Positions 10,060 to 19,781 are shown, numbered from the stretch's first letter. The stretch: 64,000 nt of DNA from Desemzia sp. RIT 804 (GCF_016892605.1 NZ_JAFEMV010000007.1:1-64000); one strand, 5' to 3'. A program made the numbers and translations. Notes: a model not told the origin generated them from the letters alone.

Positions 10060-11760
10060 CTAATTTTTGTTCGTTGGTTCTTTTTCAAATACAATGACTA
10101 TAGCCCCATGAGGAGCCAACGCGATTGTATCTCCTTCAATTCGATTGTTTTCATTCTCTATCAAGACATTATAGGGAAGCTTAGCCAACCTTGCGTCTAT
10201 CATAGTTTCTTCTTTAGAATCAAAATTACAACAAATCAAGGCCGTTAAATCACCTAATGTTCGTTCATAACAATACAGCTGATGATTTGTTTCTAGCAAC
10301 TTAAATTGTCCCTTGGTAAATAACGGAGTCTTTTTGTATTTCAATAGCTGTCGGTAATAGTTTAAAATACTAGTGTCACTTTTTTCTTGCATTTCTACTG
10401 TATAACTCGGTTCTATATTCACTCCGCTCCATGGGGGAACAATAGAAAAACCTGCGTATTCACTTGTATCCCACTGCATGACTCCTCGGCTGGCATTGAT
10501 ACTTTTAGCATTAAGTTGGTGTAAAACAAATTCCTCTGAATATCCTAATTCCAAAGCTTTTTCTCGGAAAAATTGCTCGTTCGGCAATTTAAAATCGTAT
10601 ATAGAGGAACGTTCTAAATCTTTCATACCAATTTCTTCTCCATTTAATAAAATTGGTATGCCTTTTTGAAGATACATCAAAGTAGCCAACATTTTTACGC
10701 TGTTGTCTCGGTCTTTTTCCACATCACCAAATCGAGAAACCATTCGAGCCATATCATGGTTGTTCCAATACAATGTTGGACCACCGATATCTTCCAGCCC
10801 AACTTGAAATTCAGACATGATTTCTTTAAAAGCTGCAATATCTAATTTCTCTCTTTGCATATTGACTGGCAACCGAGTATCTTTATGTGATTCATCCATA
10901 GGAAAGAATCGAAATGAAACAACCGTGTCACAAGCTTCATTTTTGGGGTCGGAATATCTTCTTGCCATTTCGACATCTGCTGAAGCAGCTTCTCCTAATA
11001 TAAAAATGTCCGGCTTTTTTTTGCGTAAAATACGAGCTACATCAGCTATATAGTCGGTCACATTCTCTAAATTAGAGTAATATTCTTCAGCCAGTACGAT
11101 TTCTCCATCTTTAGCTTCAACATCAGGAAAACCTTCTGCTTTATCCAAATGAATAAATGCATCCAATCGAAAGCCATCTACTCCTTTGTCTAACCAATAT
11201 TCAGCTATTTTGACGATTTCCTGCTGAACAGACTCATTGTTCCAATTTAAATCAGGCATTTCCTTAGCAAATAAATGAAAATAAAATTGATCTCCTAAAG
11301 GCTCTCTCTCCCATACAGAACCACCAAAAAATGAAGCCCAGTTATTCGGCAATTGCCCACCCGGCTTTGGATCGCTCCAAATATAAAAATCACGATAAGG
11401 ATTATCGCGTCCTTTTAACGCTTCTTGAAACCACGGATGCTGGTCAGATGTATGATTAAGGACCAAGTCAAAAATAACTTTTATTCCCAGTTTGTGCGCT
11501 TCGTTCAGCAACTCATCCACATCTTTCATCGTACCGAAAATAGGATCAATAGCATAATAATTTGATACATCATACCCATTGTCTATATGAGGAGATTCAA
11601 AAATAGGATTCAGCCAAATAACTGTTACACCTAAAGATTGGATGTATTTTAACCGATTTATGATTCCTCGTAAATCCCCAATACCATTTTCACCCGTATC
11701 TTGAAAACTACCGGGGTAAATTTGATACACGATTGCCTGTTGCCACCACTTTTCTTCCAT
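10060..11760 (-). CDS. malL: Alpha-glucosidase / oligo-1,6-glucosidase (GH13)
   Basis: Cytosolic GH13 exo-glucosidase, 566 residues. Catalytic motifs: DLVLNHTS (about 98-105), GFRLDAF with nucleophile Asp200, FILGEAAS with acid/base Glu257, and WNNHDMARM. N-terminus WWQQAIVYQIYPGSFQDT is typical of the oligo-1,6-glucosidase/trehalose-6-phosphate hydrolase group. Context argues for maltose/isomaltose-type oligosaccharides. First gene of the minus-strand maltodextrin cluster, with a LacI-type operator and cre-like site upstream. ATG at 11760 is preceded by a purine-rich AGGGAG. Confidence 0.87.
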   Translation of the reverse strand: MEEKWWQQAIVYQIYPGSFQDTGENGIGDLRGIINRLKYIQSLGVTVIWLNPIFESPHIDNGYDVSNYYAIDPIFGTMKDVDELLNEAHKLGIKVIFDLVLNHTSDQHPWFQEALKGRDNPYRDFYIWSDPKPGGQLPNNWASFFGGSVWEREPLGDQFYFHLFAKEMPDLNWNNESVQQEIVKIAEYWLDKGVDGFRLDAFIHLDKAEGFPDVEAKDGEIVLAEEYYSNLENVTDYIADVARILRKKKPDIFILGEAASADVEMARRYSDPKNEACDTVVSFRFFPMDESHKDTRLPVNMQREKLDIAAFKEIMSEFQVGLEDIGGPTLYWNNHDMARMVSRFGDVEKDRDNSVKMLATLMYLQKGIPILLNGEEIGMKDLERSSIYDFKLPNEQFFREKALELGYSEEFVLHQLNAKSINASRGVMQWDTSEYAGFSIVPPWSGVNIEPSYTVEMQEKSDTSILNYYRQLLKYKKTPLFTKGQFKLLETNHQLYCYERTLGDLTALICCNFDSKEETMIDARLAKLPYNVLIENENNRIEGDTIALAPHGAIVIVFEKEPTNKN

Positions 11761-11822
11761 ACTTATCTCGCTCCCTCTTTGTATAGCAAACCATCAAACT
11801 TCTTCTTAAGATTAACGAAATC

Positions 11823-11837
11823 AGAAAGCACTTACAA
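11823..11837 (-). promoter_or_regulatory. cre-like site upstream of malL
   Basis: Read on the minus strand TTGTAAGTGCTTTCT matches the cre consensus except for one central position. It sits between the MalR-type operator and the malL start. Confidence 0.45.
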
Positions 11838-11849
11838 GGTTTATAAAGC

Positions 11850-11863
11850 TGTTACCGATAACA
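11850..11863. promoter_or_regulatory. LacI/MalR-type operator upstream of malL
   Basis: TGTTACCGATAACA is a near-perfect palindrome sharing the GTTACCG core with the operator at 8028-8047, pointing to common control of malL and malE. The rest of the 11761-12080 gap is AT-rich promoter DNA for malL (minus) and dsdA (plus). Confidence 0.7.
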
Positions 11864-12080
11864 ATTTTTTTCTTGTCTGACTATTTTATAGAAAATATAC
11901 TAATTTTAAAAGCCACATTACTTCTCGTGATTTTTTTTATGTTTTAGATATTTCATGTATTGTTCAAAGTTGTTGATTTAACGCGAAAATGTGCTTTATT
12001 TGCTAGTAATTTTTTAGTGCTTATGCTATGTTATGTATGTATTTTTGAAATGACTATTATTAGCTTGGGGAGGAATTTAT

Positions 12081-13445
12081 GTGAAGGAAAAAGTCGTTGC
12101 AGGCAAAACTTTGCCTCAATGGATTGAATCAGCACCTTTAATGAAAGATATCATGCAAACTAATGAAATTTTTTGGCTAAATCCAAATAAAAAAAAGTTT
12201 ATTGAAGCCAATAAAAATGTGCTTTACACAAAACAAGATATCGATGATGCAGAGGCTCGTTTAAAAAGATTCGCCTCTTATTTAAAAATAGCTTTTCCTG
12301 AAACAGAACCAACAGATGGAATCATCGAATCAGAATTAACTCCTATAATAGAAATGAAAAAAATTCTAGAAAAACAAACACATACACAAATTCAAGGAAA
12401 TTTTTTGTTGAAACGAGATGACACATTACCTATAGCTGGTACGATCAAGGCTCGCGGTGCTATCTACGAAGTATTGAAACATGCTGAAACGATTGCTTTA
12501 AAGAGCGGATTGTTATCATCAACCGATGAAGACTATGCTATTTTTGCTAGCGATGAATTCCACGATTTTTTTGCTAAACACAAAATCGCTGTCGGAACGA
12601 CTGGTAATTTAGGCATTAGTGTCGGAACAGTTGGTGCCAAACTTGGATTTGAAGTGACTGTCCATATGTCAGTTGAAGCTAAAAAGTGGAAGAAAGATTT
12701 TCTTCGCTCTCGTGGGGTCACTGTTATTGAACATGAATCAGATTTTACAAAAGCTGTAGAACAAGGACGTGCTGAATCAAAAGCAGATCCTGCTTCTTAT
12801 TTTGTTGATGATGAACACTCGGTAGACTTATTTTTAGGCTATACGGTTGCCGGTAATCGATTAAAAGTGCAATTAGACGATAAAGGAGTACTGGTTGATG
12901 AAGATCATCCTTTATTTGTTTACCTACCTTGTGGAATCGGAGGCAGTCCTGGCGGAATCACTTTTGGTTTGAAACAAGTCTATGGAGATCATGTTCACTG
13001 TTTCTTTGCAGAACCAACTCATACACCTTCTATGTTAGTTGGATTAGTGACTAATCAATATGATGGCGTTTCTGTAAAAGATTTTGGTATTGACGGACAA
13101 ACTTGTGCAGACGGCCTAGCTGTTCCACGTACTTCAGGCTTTGTAGCAAAAGTAATGGAGAATTTCTTTAGCGGATCTTATACTGTTAAAGACGAAAATA
13201 CTTACCACTTGTTAGCTGCTTTAGCCGATAACGAAAGCATCTTTTTAGAACCAGCCGCAGTCGCAGGTATTCCAGGAGCCGCTCGCTTGTTTGCTACACA
13301 AGAAGGTGAAGCCTACTTAAAGGCAAATCAGTTGACCGAAAAAATGAACCAAGCAACTCACATCGCCTGGGCAACGGGTGGAAGTATGGTACCCGAAAAT
13401 GACCGCCAAGAATTCTACCTACAAGGAACTATTAAGAGAGTGTAG
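12081..13445 (+). CDS. dsdA: D-serine dehydratase
   Basis: Cytosolic PLP enzyme that deaminates D-serine to pyruvate and ammonia; 454 residues, close to Escherichia coli DsdA. The PLP lysine lies in PIAGTIKARGAIYE (Lys123), and the phosphate-binding glycine loop reads LPCGIGGSPGGITFGLK. The N-terminus KTLPQWIESAPLMKD is family-typical. GTG start at 12081 with GGGGAGG upstream. It stands alone on the plus strand between the maltose operon and its regulator. No dsdC- or dsdX-like gene adjoins it, so its regulation is unclear. Confidence 0.9.
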   Translation: MKEKVVAGKTLPQWIESAPLMKDIMQTNEIFWLNPNKKKFIEANKNVLYTKQDIDDAEARLKRFASYLKIAFPETEPTDGIIESELTPIIEMKKILEKQTHTQIQGNFLLKRDDTLPIAGTIKARGAIYEVLKHAETIALKSGLLSSTDEDYAIFASDEFHDFFAKHKIAVGTTGNLGISVGTVGAKLGFEVTVHMSVEAKKWKKDFLRSRGVTVIEHESDFTKAVEQGRAESKADPASYFVDDEHSVDLFLGYTVAGNRLKVQLDDKGVLVDEDHPLFVYLPCGIGGSPGGITFGLKQVYGDHVHCFFAEPTHTPSMLVGLVTNQYDGVSVKDFGIDGQTCADGLAVPRTSGFVAKVMENFFSGSYTVKDENTYHLLAALADNESIFLEPAAVAGIPGAARLFATQEGEAYLKANQLTEKMNQATHIAWATGGSMVPENDRQEFYLQGTIKRV

Positions 13446-13543
13446 AAAGGCGTTTAGCTCTCCGGGCAAAATAGAATCCATGAATGTTAGACGCTCTTTG
13501 TCTAACATTCATGGATTCTATTTTGAGAGTGGGAGCTGCCTTT
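13446..13543. terminator. Nested long hairpin between convergent dsdA and malR
   Basis: The inner stem is a perfect 25-bp inverted repeat (13468-13492 and 13500-13524) with a 7-nt loop. Outer arms AAAGGC/GCCTTT and AGCTC/GAGCT extend it. Placed between convergent genes it can act as a bidirectional terminator. The stem is far longer than needed for that job. Confidence 0.65.
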
Positions 13544-13663
13544 CGAAATTCATCTAGTAAGAGCACGAAGTAAAGAAAAATGTTTTCTATTTATGATCAC
13601 TCATTAATAGAACCGCTTTTAATTTGTATAATGATTGGTCTAAAAGATTACTTAAGTCGCGAT

Positions 13664-14620
13664 TTATTCTTCTGTTCGTGTAGACTCTCGTTTAACTAAA
13701 GTAGATTGAAATAGTTGATTCCCTTGCGAGACACCTTTTTCTGATATTTTCTTTAAAATCATTTTTGCACATGCTACTCCCATCTCTACGACAGGTTGTT
13801 TCATAGTGGTTAATCTAGGGTAAGCAATTTGGTCTAAAAATACCCCATCATGTCCAATTATTCCATAATCATCCGGAATATTTCCATTCATTTTTAAGAT
13901 ACCACGTTCTATCCCTAATGCTAAACGATCAGAACTACAAATAAAAGCTGTATTAGGTTTAAACAAGCCCCAGTTGTCTTCAATAAACTGGGCAGTAATA
14001 GAAGAATGGTTTCTAAATCGGAATAACCTAGTTTCTCTATTGTGTTCACTTAGAACTTCCTTGTATCCCATCTCACGAGATTTTTCAAATTTTTCATTGA
14101 TGTCTATTCCTATGTATACAATATCTTCATACCCTAGATCCAGTGCATATTGTGCAGCTGTCGCTACACCTTTTTTATTATCCGTATCTATGAAGTCATA
14201 TCCTCGATCGTTCTCTCCAAATAAAACTACTGGTTTAGTCGCTCCATTTATCCACTCGTAATCCTTTTGACGTACACCTGTCATGATATACCCATCACAC
14301 AATCCAATATCAAAGTTATTTTGAGTCACTAACTGCAATGAGTACTGTTCTTCTTCTAAACCTTTAGCTATCCCAGTTAGTAAATTCATATAATAAGGCT
14401 CTGTCGTACTCATTTTTTCTAAAATAAAAAACTTGATGACCAAAGTTCGATTGTTTACTAATGCTTTAGCCGCTGTATGTGGCCGATAATTTAATTCTTT
14501 CATCGCTTGAATCACTAATGTCTTCAGCTCGTCTGTCACTTGTTCGGGATGATTGATAACCCGAGAAACGGTCATCTTTGAGACGTTCGCTTTCTTCGCA
14601 ACATCATTTAAAGTTACCAC
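13664..14620 (-). CDS. malR: LacI-family regulator of the maltose genes (MalR)
   Basis: DNA-binding repressor of about 318 residues. The N-terminal helix-turn-helix reads TLNDVAKKANVSKMTVSRVI, followed by the hinge region YRPHTAAKAL and a periplasmic-binding-protein-like effector domain. I chose the GTG at 14620 because AAAGGGGAT lies just upstream and the HTH begins at residue 2-3. The longer in-frame extension to 14707 has no ribosome site. It lies beside the maltodextrin cluster, which carries two matching LacI-type palindromes, so assignment as MalR is by context. Confidence 0.82.
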   Translation of the reverse strand: MVTLNDVAKKANVSKMTVSRVINHPEQVTDELKTLVIQAMKELNYRPHTAAKALVNNRTLVIKFFILEKMSTTEPYYMNLLTGIAKGLEEEQYSLQLVTQNNFDIGLCDGYIMTGVRQKDYEWINGATKPVVLFGENDRGYDFIDTDNKKGVATAAQYALDLGYEDIVYIGIDINEKFEKSREMGYKEVLSEHNRETRLFRFRNHSSITAQFIEDNWGLFKPNTAFICSSDRLALGIERGILKMNGNIPDDYGIIGHDGVFLDQIAYPRLTTMKQPVVEMGVACAKMILKKISEKGVSQGNQLFQSTLVKRESTRTEE

Positions 14621-14722
14621 TCTGTATCCCCTTTCATTTAATGCTGTGACGCATCCGCATTTTACGTCTATAATCCTTATTATCTCTATTCTTTCTGCAA
14701 AAGACAACCAGAAAATAAAAAT

Positions 14723-14760
14723 AGAAACCCTAGAACAAAATCAGTGTTCAAGGTTTCTAC
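14723..14760 (-). terminator. Terminator downstream of perR
   Basis: Inverted repeat TAGAAACC...GGTTTCTA with a short loop, followed on the minus strand by a T-rich stretch. It lies about 95 bp past the perR stop. Confidence 0.6.
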
Positions 14761-14853
14761 ATATTTTTCTATTTCTTTGTCAATGATTAATCAAAATCTA
14801 ACGCCCAAGTTGTAAACGCATGAAGCCTTGTTCATTGAAAAAATTTTATCCCA

Positions 14854-15291
14854 TCAAGACTCTAACTTCTGGCATTCCACACACAATCCATAAATTTCCA
14901 ACCTATGCTTTGAAACTTTAAAACCCGTAAGTTCCGCAGTGACTTTCTCAACATCTTCTAAACCTGGATAATAGACATCTTCTACTTTTCCGCAATTTTC
15001 ACAAATAGCATGATAATGTTCCGTTGTAGCAAAATCAAATCTACTAGAAGCATCTCCAAATTTCATTTCTTTTACAAATCCAATTTTCGTAAATAAGCGC
15101 AAATTATTGTATACAGTAGCCACACTCATGCTAGGAAATCTGTCTGATAATGCTTTATAAATCTCATCAGCAGTAGGATGGTTATCATTTTCAATCATAT
15201 ATTCTAATATTCCATAGCGTTGAGGCGTGATACGTATATGGTTAGCTTTTAGCTTATCAATGGATTGAGCAACTCGTTGGCTCATACCCAT
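14854..15291 (-). CDS. perR: Peroxide-responsive repressor PerR (Fur family)
   Basis: Cytosolic metal-dependent repressor of peroxide-stress genes, 145 residues. Winged-helix region ITPQRYGILEYM...MSVATVYNNLR. All five regulatory-metal ligands of Bacillus PerR are present: His38, Asp86, His92, His94 and Asp105, in FDFATTEHYH and KVEDV. The structural zinc cysteines are C97/C100 and C137/C140. The close match through FDF, HYHAICENCGK and RLEIYG favours PerR over Fur or Zur. ATG at 15291 has GGAGG 7 bp upstream. A 16-bp palindrome at 15339-15354 is a plausible autoregulatory box. Confidence 0.9.
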   Translation of the reverse strand: MGMSQRVAQSIDKLKANHIRITPQRYGILEYMIENDNHPTADEIYKALSDRFPSMSVATVYNNLRLFTKIGFVKEMKFGDASSRFDFATTEHYHAICENCGKVEDVYYPGLEDVEKVTAELTGFKVSKHRLEIYGLCVECQKLES

Positions 15292-15338
15292 GGCTTTCCC
15301 TCCTAATATCCGGTATTTCTAAAACTTAAATTAAAATC

Positions 15339-15354
15339 ATTATTAATTAATAAT
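15339..15354. promoter_or_regulatory. Putative PerR/Fur box upstream of perR
   Basis: ATTATTAATTAATAAT is a perfect AT-rich palindrome resembling the PerR box TTATAATNATTATAA. It lies about 50 bp upstream of the perR start. Confidence 0.5.
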
Positions 15355-15419
15355 CTGTTTGCTTTTTCATGATACCTATTATTTTTTGCAAATGCAAATA
15401 GATTTCTCCATTAATAGCG

Positions 15420-16082
15420 TTAAACTTTCTTAATTAGGATCTGTCGAATAACTTTCTCAGGATAACCGATGTCGCCAATTCTAACTTCTCCAGCATACTG
15501 TTTGCCATTTTCAGTAGTTAACCCATATTTCATTAACCCAAACGTGATCGTATAATTTGCTTGAACTGCTACTCCTAGTACTTCCCCATTCGTAGCTGAT
15601 AAGCCTGAAGGAGTATCTACAGCGAAGACCAATCCCTTATGCTGATTGATCAAATGTATCCATTTTAAATAATCCCCTTCTACCGGCTTATTCAACCCAA
15701 TACCTAATAAAGCATCAATAAACACTTCATAATGACTGCTATCTGGTACCGTCTTTAAAAAAAACGGCACGCCTATATTACGGGCAATTTTTAATTGGTG
15801 TTTCATTTCATCAGATGCCTTAGACAAACTTCCAACTAAATAGATCGAAACTTTATATCCTTTTAGAAATAACATTCGACCAACAGCTACTCCATCAGCA
15901 CCGTTATTTCCCATTCCACAAATCACAGCTATGGATTGTTTTTTATGGATCTTTTTTTCTACACAGTCTTGTACATGCATAGCTGCTCTCTCCATTAATA
16001 CCATTGAAGGGATACCAATCTTTTCAATCGTGTATTGATCGATAGCTTTCATCTGAGGTCCAGTTACTTTAAAATCAAACAT
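15420..16082 (-). CDS. nnrE: NAD(P)H-hydrate epimerase
   Basis: Metabolite-repair enzyme that interconverts R and S forms of damaged NAD(P)HX; 220 residues with the YjeF N-terminal Rossmann-like fold only. Signature VICGMGNNGADGVAVGR near residues 48-64, then DALLGIGLNKP and VDTPSGLSATNG. The C-terminal dehydratase (NnrD) half found fused in some bacteria is absent and must be elsewhere if present. ATG at 16082 follows AAGGAGAGG. Transcribed towards perR but separated by about 130 bp. Confidence 0.85.
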   Translation of the reverse strand: MFDFKVTGPQMKAIDQYTIEKIGIPSMVLMERAAMHVQDCVEKKIHKKQSIAVICGMGNNGADGVAVGRMLFLKGYKVSIYLVGSLSKASDEMKHQLKIARNIGVPFFLKTVPDSSHYEVFIDALLGIGLNKPVEGDYLKWIHLINQHKGLVFAVDTPSGLSATNGEVLGVAVQANYTITFGLMKYGLTTENGKQYAGEVRIGDIGYPEKVIRQILIKKV

Positions 16083-16271
16083 GTTTTCCTCTCCTTTTGT
16101 ATTATTTTAGAAAACATTTGCGCCTTTTATCAAAAAAATCGACTTTTTTGCTCTATATTCACCTTTATTTTACATTAAACATTGAAAAAATGTTGGAATT
16201 CTCCTATGATTAAAACATCAGATGTTAGTGTTCTTAATATCTCTTATAGATTACTTAGGAGGAAAAGCATT

Positions 16272-17561
16272 ATGTTAGACCATTCAATATCGAACCAAAT
16301 CGGTTCAGAAGCAGAAAAAGTTATCGTAGGAGGAGTAAACAGCCCCAGCCGTTCTTATAAAGCTGTTGGAGGAGGATATCCTGTAACAATGGAACGTGGA
16401 GATGGTGCCTATCTTTTTGATGTTGACGGTAATCGCTATATCGATTATTTAGCAGCATATGGTCCTATTATTACTGGTTTTAATCATCCGCATGTGGTAG
16501 AAGCCATCAAAAAATCAGCTGAAACTGGAGTATTATATGGAACTCCTACAAAACATGAAGTAAAATTTGCTCAAATGTTAACAGATGCCATTCCTTCAAT
16601 GGACAAAGTTCGTTTTACGAACTCTGGAACAGAAGCTGTGATGACAACTGTTCGCGTAGCGAGAGCCTATACAAACCGCGAATTGATCGTAAAATTCTCT
16701 GGTCAATATCATGGACATTTCGATTTAGTATTAGTCGAAGCCGGTAGTGGCCCTTCTACATTGGGAACCAACAGTTCTGGCGGAGTAACAAGTGGAACTT
16801 CTAAAGAAGTTATCACAGTTCCTTACAACGATGCAGAAGCTTATAGAGCTGTTATGAACAAATGGGGAGATCAAGTAGCTGCTGTTTTAGTAGAACCGAT
16901 CGTTGGGAATTTTGGTATGGTTGCTCCCAAACCCGGTTTCTTAGAAACTGTAAACGAAGTTACTCATGAACATGGCGCTTTAGTCATTTATGATGAAGTA
17001 ATCACGAATTTCCGTTTCCACTATGGAGCTGCCCAAGATTTGCTGGGTGTTATACCTGATTTGACTGCATTTGGTAAATCTATCGGTGGCGGTCTCCCTA
17101 TTGGTGCTTATGGCGGACCTGTCGAAATCATGGACACTGTCGCTCCACTTGGACCTGCTTATCAAGCTGGAACAATGGCAGGAAATCCTCTTTCGATGCA
17201 AGCAGGCATTGCTTGTTTAGAAGTGCTACAAGAACCAGGTATTTATGAAAGAATGGCCGACTTTGCTGAACAACTTAAAGATGCACTTGTTGCAGCTGGT
17301 GAAAAATACACTATCCCAACAACCGTTAATCAAATTGGCGGATCTCTACAAGTTTATTTCACCGACCATAAAGTAGAAGATTACAATGATGCTGTAGACA
17401 CAGATACTAAACGTTACGGTAAGTTCTTTAAAGCCATGTTAGATGAAGGCATCAATTTGGCTCCAAGTAAATATGAAGCAATGTACATTACGATCATGCA
17501 TACACAAGAAGATATCGATGAAACTAAACGTGCTATTGATGCAGCTTTTTCACAACTGTAA
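16272..17561 (+). CDS. gsaB: Glutamate-1-semialdehyde 2,1-aminomutase, GsaB type
   Basis: PLP-dependent class III aminotransferase, about 429 residues. PLP lysine in [18 protein letters not shown] (Lys269), Asp241 in VIYDEV, gateway segment [16 protein letters not shown]. These sequences match the second copy (GsaB) of Bacilli more closely than the porphyrin-operon HemL. ATG at 16272 follows AGGAGGAAAAGC; a longer in-frame start at 16182 lacks a ribosome site. No other porphyrin genes are near, so a role in tetrapyrrole synthesis is not supported by context. Confidence 0.85.
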   Translation: MLDHSISNQIGSEAEKVIVGGVNSPSRSYKAVGGGYPVTMERGDGAYLFDVDGNRYIDYLAAYGPIITGFNHPHVVEAIKKSAETGVLYGTPTKHEVKFAQMLTDAIPSMDKVRFTNSGTEAVMTTVRVARAYTNRELIVKFSGQYHGHFDLVLVEAGSGPSTLGTNSSGGVTSGTSKEVITVPYNDAEAYRAVMNKWGDQVAAVLVEPIVGNFGMVAPKPGFLETVNEVTHEHGALVIYDEVITNFRFHYGAAQDLLGVIPDLTAFGKSIGGGLPIGAYGGPVEIMDTVAPLGPAYQAGTMAGNPLSMQAGIACLEVLQEPGIYERMADFAEQLKDALVAAGEKYTIPTTVNQIGGSLQVYFTDHKVEDYNDAVDTDTKRYGKFFKAMLDEGINLAPSKYEAMYITIMHTQEDIDETKRAIDAAFSQL

Positions 17562-17680
17562 AAAAGCATACATTGCTTTTATTTTATTCTTGTAGTTAAT
17601 ACTTTGCAAATTGGTGTACCTTTGATATAATAAGTCAATTATAGGAAATGATTATAACCAAATGAAGGGACTCAGTTTTT

Positions 17681-18781
17681 ATGAAAATTGGTGCTCGTAC
17701 GTTTAAAACCGGTCTTGCAGTTGCACTTTCTTTAATGCTTCCTCCATTTTTAGGTATTCCACAAGGAAGTATTTTAGCAGGAATTGCTGCCGTTTTTGCA
17801 ATGCAGCCCACACCTAAGCGTCAATGGGCACAAGTGCGAAATCGGATCTTAGGAAATACAATTGGCGGGATAGTAGCAGTTGTTTTTACGCTACTATTTG
17901 GGTCTCATTATCTGATCGTCGGGTTTGCTTCAGCAATTTTAATTGCAATATTGCATCAATTAAAATTTGATAATGTTATTGGGAATGCAGTAGTAACATT
18001 GATTGTTATCAGCTTTACTACAGGTGATTCATTTATTATTGCAGCTGCTTTTCGAGTTTTGGCAACTATATTAGGGGTCATTATCGGGACTCTTGTCAAT
18101 ACATTAATGTATCGTCCAAGATATGAGGAAAAGTTGTTTCATTTAGTCGATTACACCGCATCCGAAATTATGAAATGGATACGGGCCAGTGTACGAAAAA
18201 ATACACAGTTTATCATTCTAAAAAAGGACTTGAGGTTTATCCAGTCTGAAATCAAACGAATGGAAAATTACATGACGATGATGAGAGAAGAAAGCACTAT
18301 TACACTTTCTAAAGCAAAAAAAATTAGAAGGCTTCGCAGAATGGCCGTTTACAGACAACTCATTAGAACTACTAAAGCGGCATTTGATTTAGCACAGACG
18401 CTTCACAATACAGAAAATGTTTTTAATCATTTTTCTCCTGATTTGCGACTCTTGATTCGTGAACGATTAGAGGTCTTATTAAGTGGTCATGAACAAATAT
18501 TGTTAAAGTTTAATGGGCGGGTTGATCCTGAAGGTGTGAACTTTATCGCATACAAATCTTCCCTTCGAAAAGAATTTATGAGCGCATTCTTTAATGAAGC
18601 AAAAATGGAGTCTTATATGCATGATGACTATGGAGAAAGCAATGCCGTCATCCATATTATGTCGGATATATTGACTTACGAAGAAAACCTCATCCTGCTC
18701 AATCGGTTAGTTACTAGCTATAGACACTATGACTGGTCAAAAAGCGAAGAGATCGAAAATATTCAAAATATTGAACAATAA
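17681..18781 (+). CDS. Aromatic acid exporter-type FUSC membrane protein (ArAE_1/DUF939)
   Basis: Membrane protein of 366 residues. The N-terminal 145 residues hold about five membrane helices beginning GARTFKTGLAVALSL and including QPTPKRQWAQVRNRILGNTIGG, characteristic of the ArAE_1 family. The remaining 220 residues are a cytosolic helical domain (DUF939_C type). Proteins of this group are proposed aromatic-acid exporters, but the substrate is unproven. ATG at 17681 with GAAGGGA upstream. It follows gsaB by 119 bp on the same strand, probably as a separate unit. Confidence 0.8.
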   Translation: MKIGARTFKTGLAVALSLMLPPFLGIPQGSILAGIAAVFAMQPTPKRQWAQVRNRILGNTIGGIVAVVFTLLFGSHYLIVGFASAILIAILHQLKFDNVIGNAVVTLIVISFTTGDSFIIAAAFRVLATILGVIIGTLVNTLMYRPRYEEKLFHLVDYTASEIMKWIRASVRKNTQFIILKKDLRFIQSEIKRMENYMTMMREESTITLSKAKKIRRLRRMAVYRQLIRTTKAAFDLAQTLHNTENVFNHFSPDLRLLIRERLEVLLSGHEQILLKFNGRVDPEGVNFIAYKSSLRKEFMSAFFNEAKMESYMHDDYGESNAVIHIMSDILTYEENLILLNRLVTSYRHYDWSKSEEIENIQNIEQ

Positions 18782-18820
18782 AAGCTTGATTTGGCAGCAA
18801 ATGCCAAATCAAGCTTTTTG
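18781..18820. terminator. Bidirectional terminator
   Basis: A perfect 16-bp stem AAAGCTTGATTTGGCA with a 5-nt loop, ending in a T-run, between the convergent FUSC and SGNH-like genes. Confidence 0.85.
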
Positions 18821-18839
18821 AGTTTTGTTATTTATAATC

Positions 18840-19688
18840 TTATTGCAATCCTGAAGTCGTATCAATAGGTTTCGTTAATTGATCCATAAACAATTCAGCT
18901 ACCATTGTTTCGCCTTGAGAATTTAATAAATAGCCATCTTCTTGTAAAGTAGCTGTCAATTCAGTACTTTCTGCTTCTAGTTTTTCCATATAAGCTGTAT
19001 GGATATCGAATAATGGCCAATTATTTTCAGTTGCCTCTTCTATTCCATTTTCCATATAACCTACATAATCCAACATACGTGAATTATAGTCATCTATTCC
19101 ACTACTGTTTGGAGCTGGTGAAACTAATATTACAAGTGTATCAGGAAGAACTTCTTTGATTGCTGTGACGTTTCTTTTTAAATAATCAGCAGAATCTCCT
19201 AAACTAATGTCCCTTACTTGGTCACCTAATGCCGGCATCATAAAGAAAACAACTGCTGCATTGGTTTCAACTAAACCTTGAGCAGCATTCGTGATGTATA
19301 GATCATAAGAATCAGTTTCTGCTTTTGTAAGTACACTTGTCTTCACTTCATTGGCTAAAGTTGACTCAATATCGTTTACTGTATTCTCAGTCCACGACTC
19401 TTCTTCTGGTAATTGCCCATAAAAAGCGATCGCTGTTTCCTCATTCTGTGTTCCTATGTATTTCAAGTATTCTAAGACAGATAGCTGATCTCGTTTTTCT
19501 TCATAAGTAGATGGATCAACCACTTCTGACGTCTCTTCATTGTTGTTTGTCTCTTCTGTTACTGCTGCAGTCGAAGTAGCGTGTATCAATTCTTCTTGCT
19601 GTTTATTTGAATAACTATACCCTAAATAGACAACTGCTACAGTGAGAAAAAACAATAAGACAACTACAAATATGCCTTTCTTTTTCAC
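18840..19688 (-). CDS. Membrane-anchored SGNH-like protein, catalytic residues missing
   Basis: 282 residues: short basic N-terminus, one membrane helix (about 5-24), an acidic Thr/Glu linker, then an SGNH/GDSL-type alpha/beta domain facing outside. Compared with the intact SGNH protein at 62929-63741, block I reads AIAFYGQLPEE where GDS would be expected, and the C-terminal DxxH block reads EDGYLLNSQG, with Leu at the histidine position. It therefore looks like an inactive member of the family; that is an inference. The GTG start at 19688 follows AAGGAGTG. Not in an operon; terminators flank it. Confidence 0.65.
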   Translation of the reverse strand: MKKKGIFVVVLLFFLTVAVVYLGYSYSNKQQEELIHATSTAAVTEETNNNEETSEVVDPSTYEEKRDQLSVLEYLKYIGTQNEETAIAFYGQLPEEESWTENTVNDIESTLANEVKTSVLTKAETDSYDLYITNAAQGLVETNAAVVFFMMPALGDQVRDISLGDSADYLKRNVTAIKEVLPDTLVILVSPAPNSSGIDDYNSRMLDYVGYMENGIEEATENNWPLFDIHTAYMEKLEAESTELTATLQEDGYLLNSQGETMVAELFMDQLTKPIDTTSGLQ

Positions 19689-19737
19689 ACTATTTCACTC
19701 CTTAATTATAATTTCATTTGTTATTATACCATAGAAA

Positions 19738-19781
19738 AAACAGGTCACCATCAATAATCTCGCGTTGACTATGACCTGTTT
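19738..19781 (+). terminator. Hairpin between the SGNH-like and DUF402 genes
   Basis: AAACAGGTCA and its complement TGACCTGTTT, 24-nt loop, downstream of the DUF402 gene on the minus strand. Confidence 0.5.
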
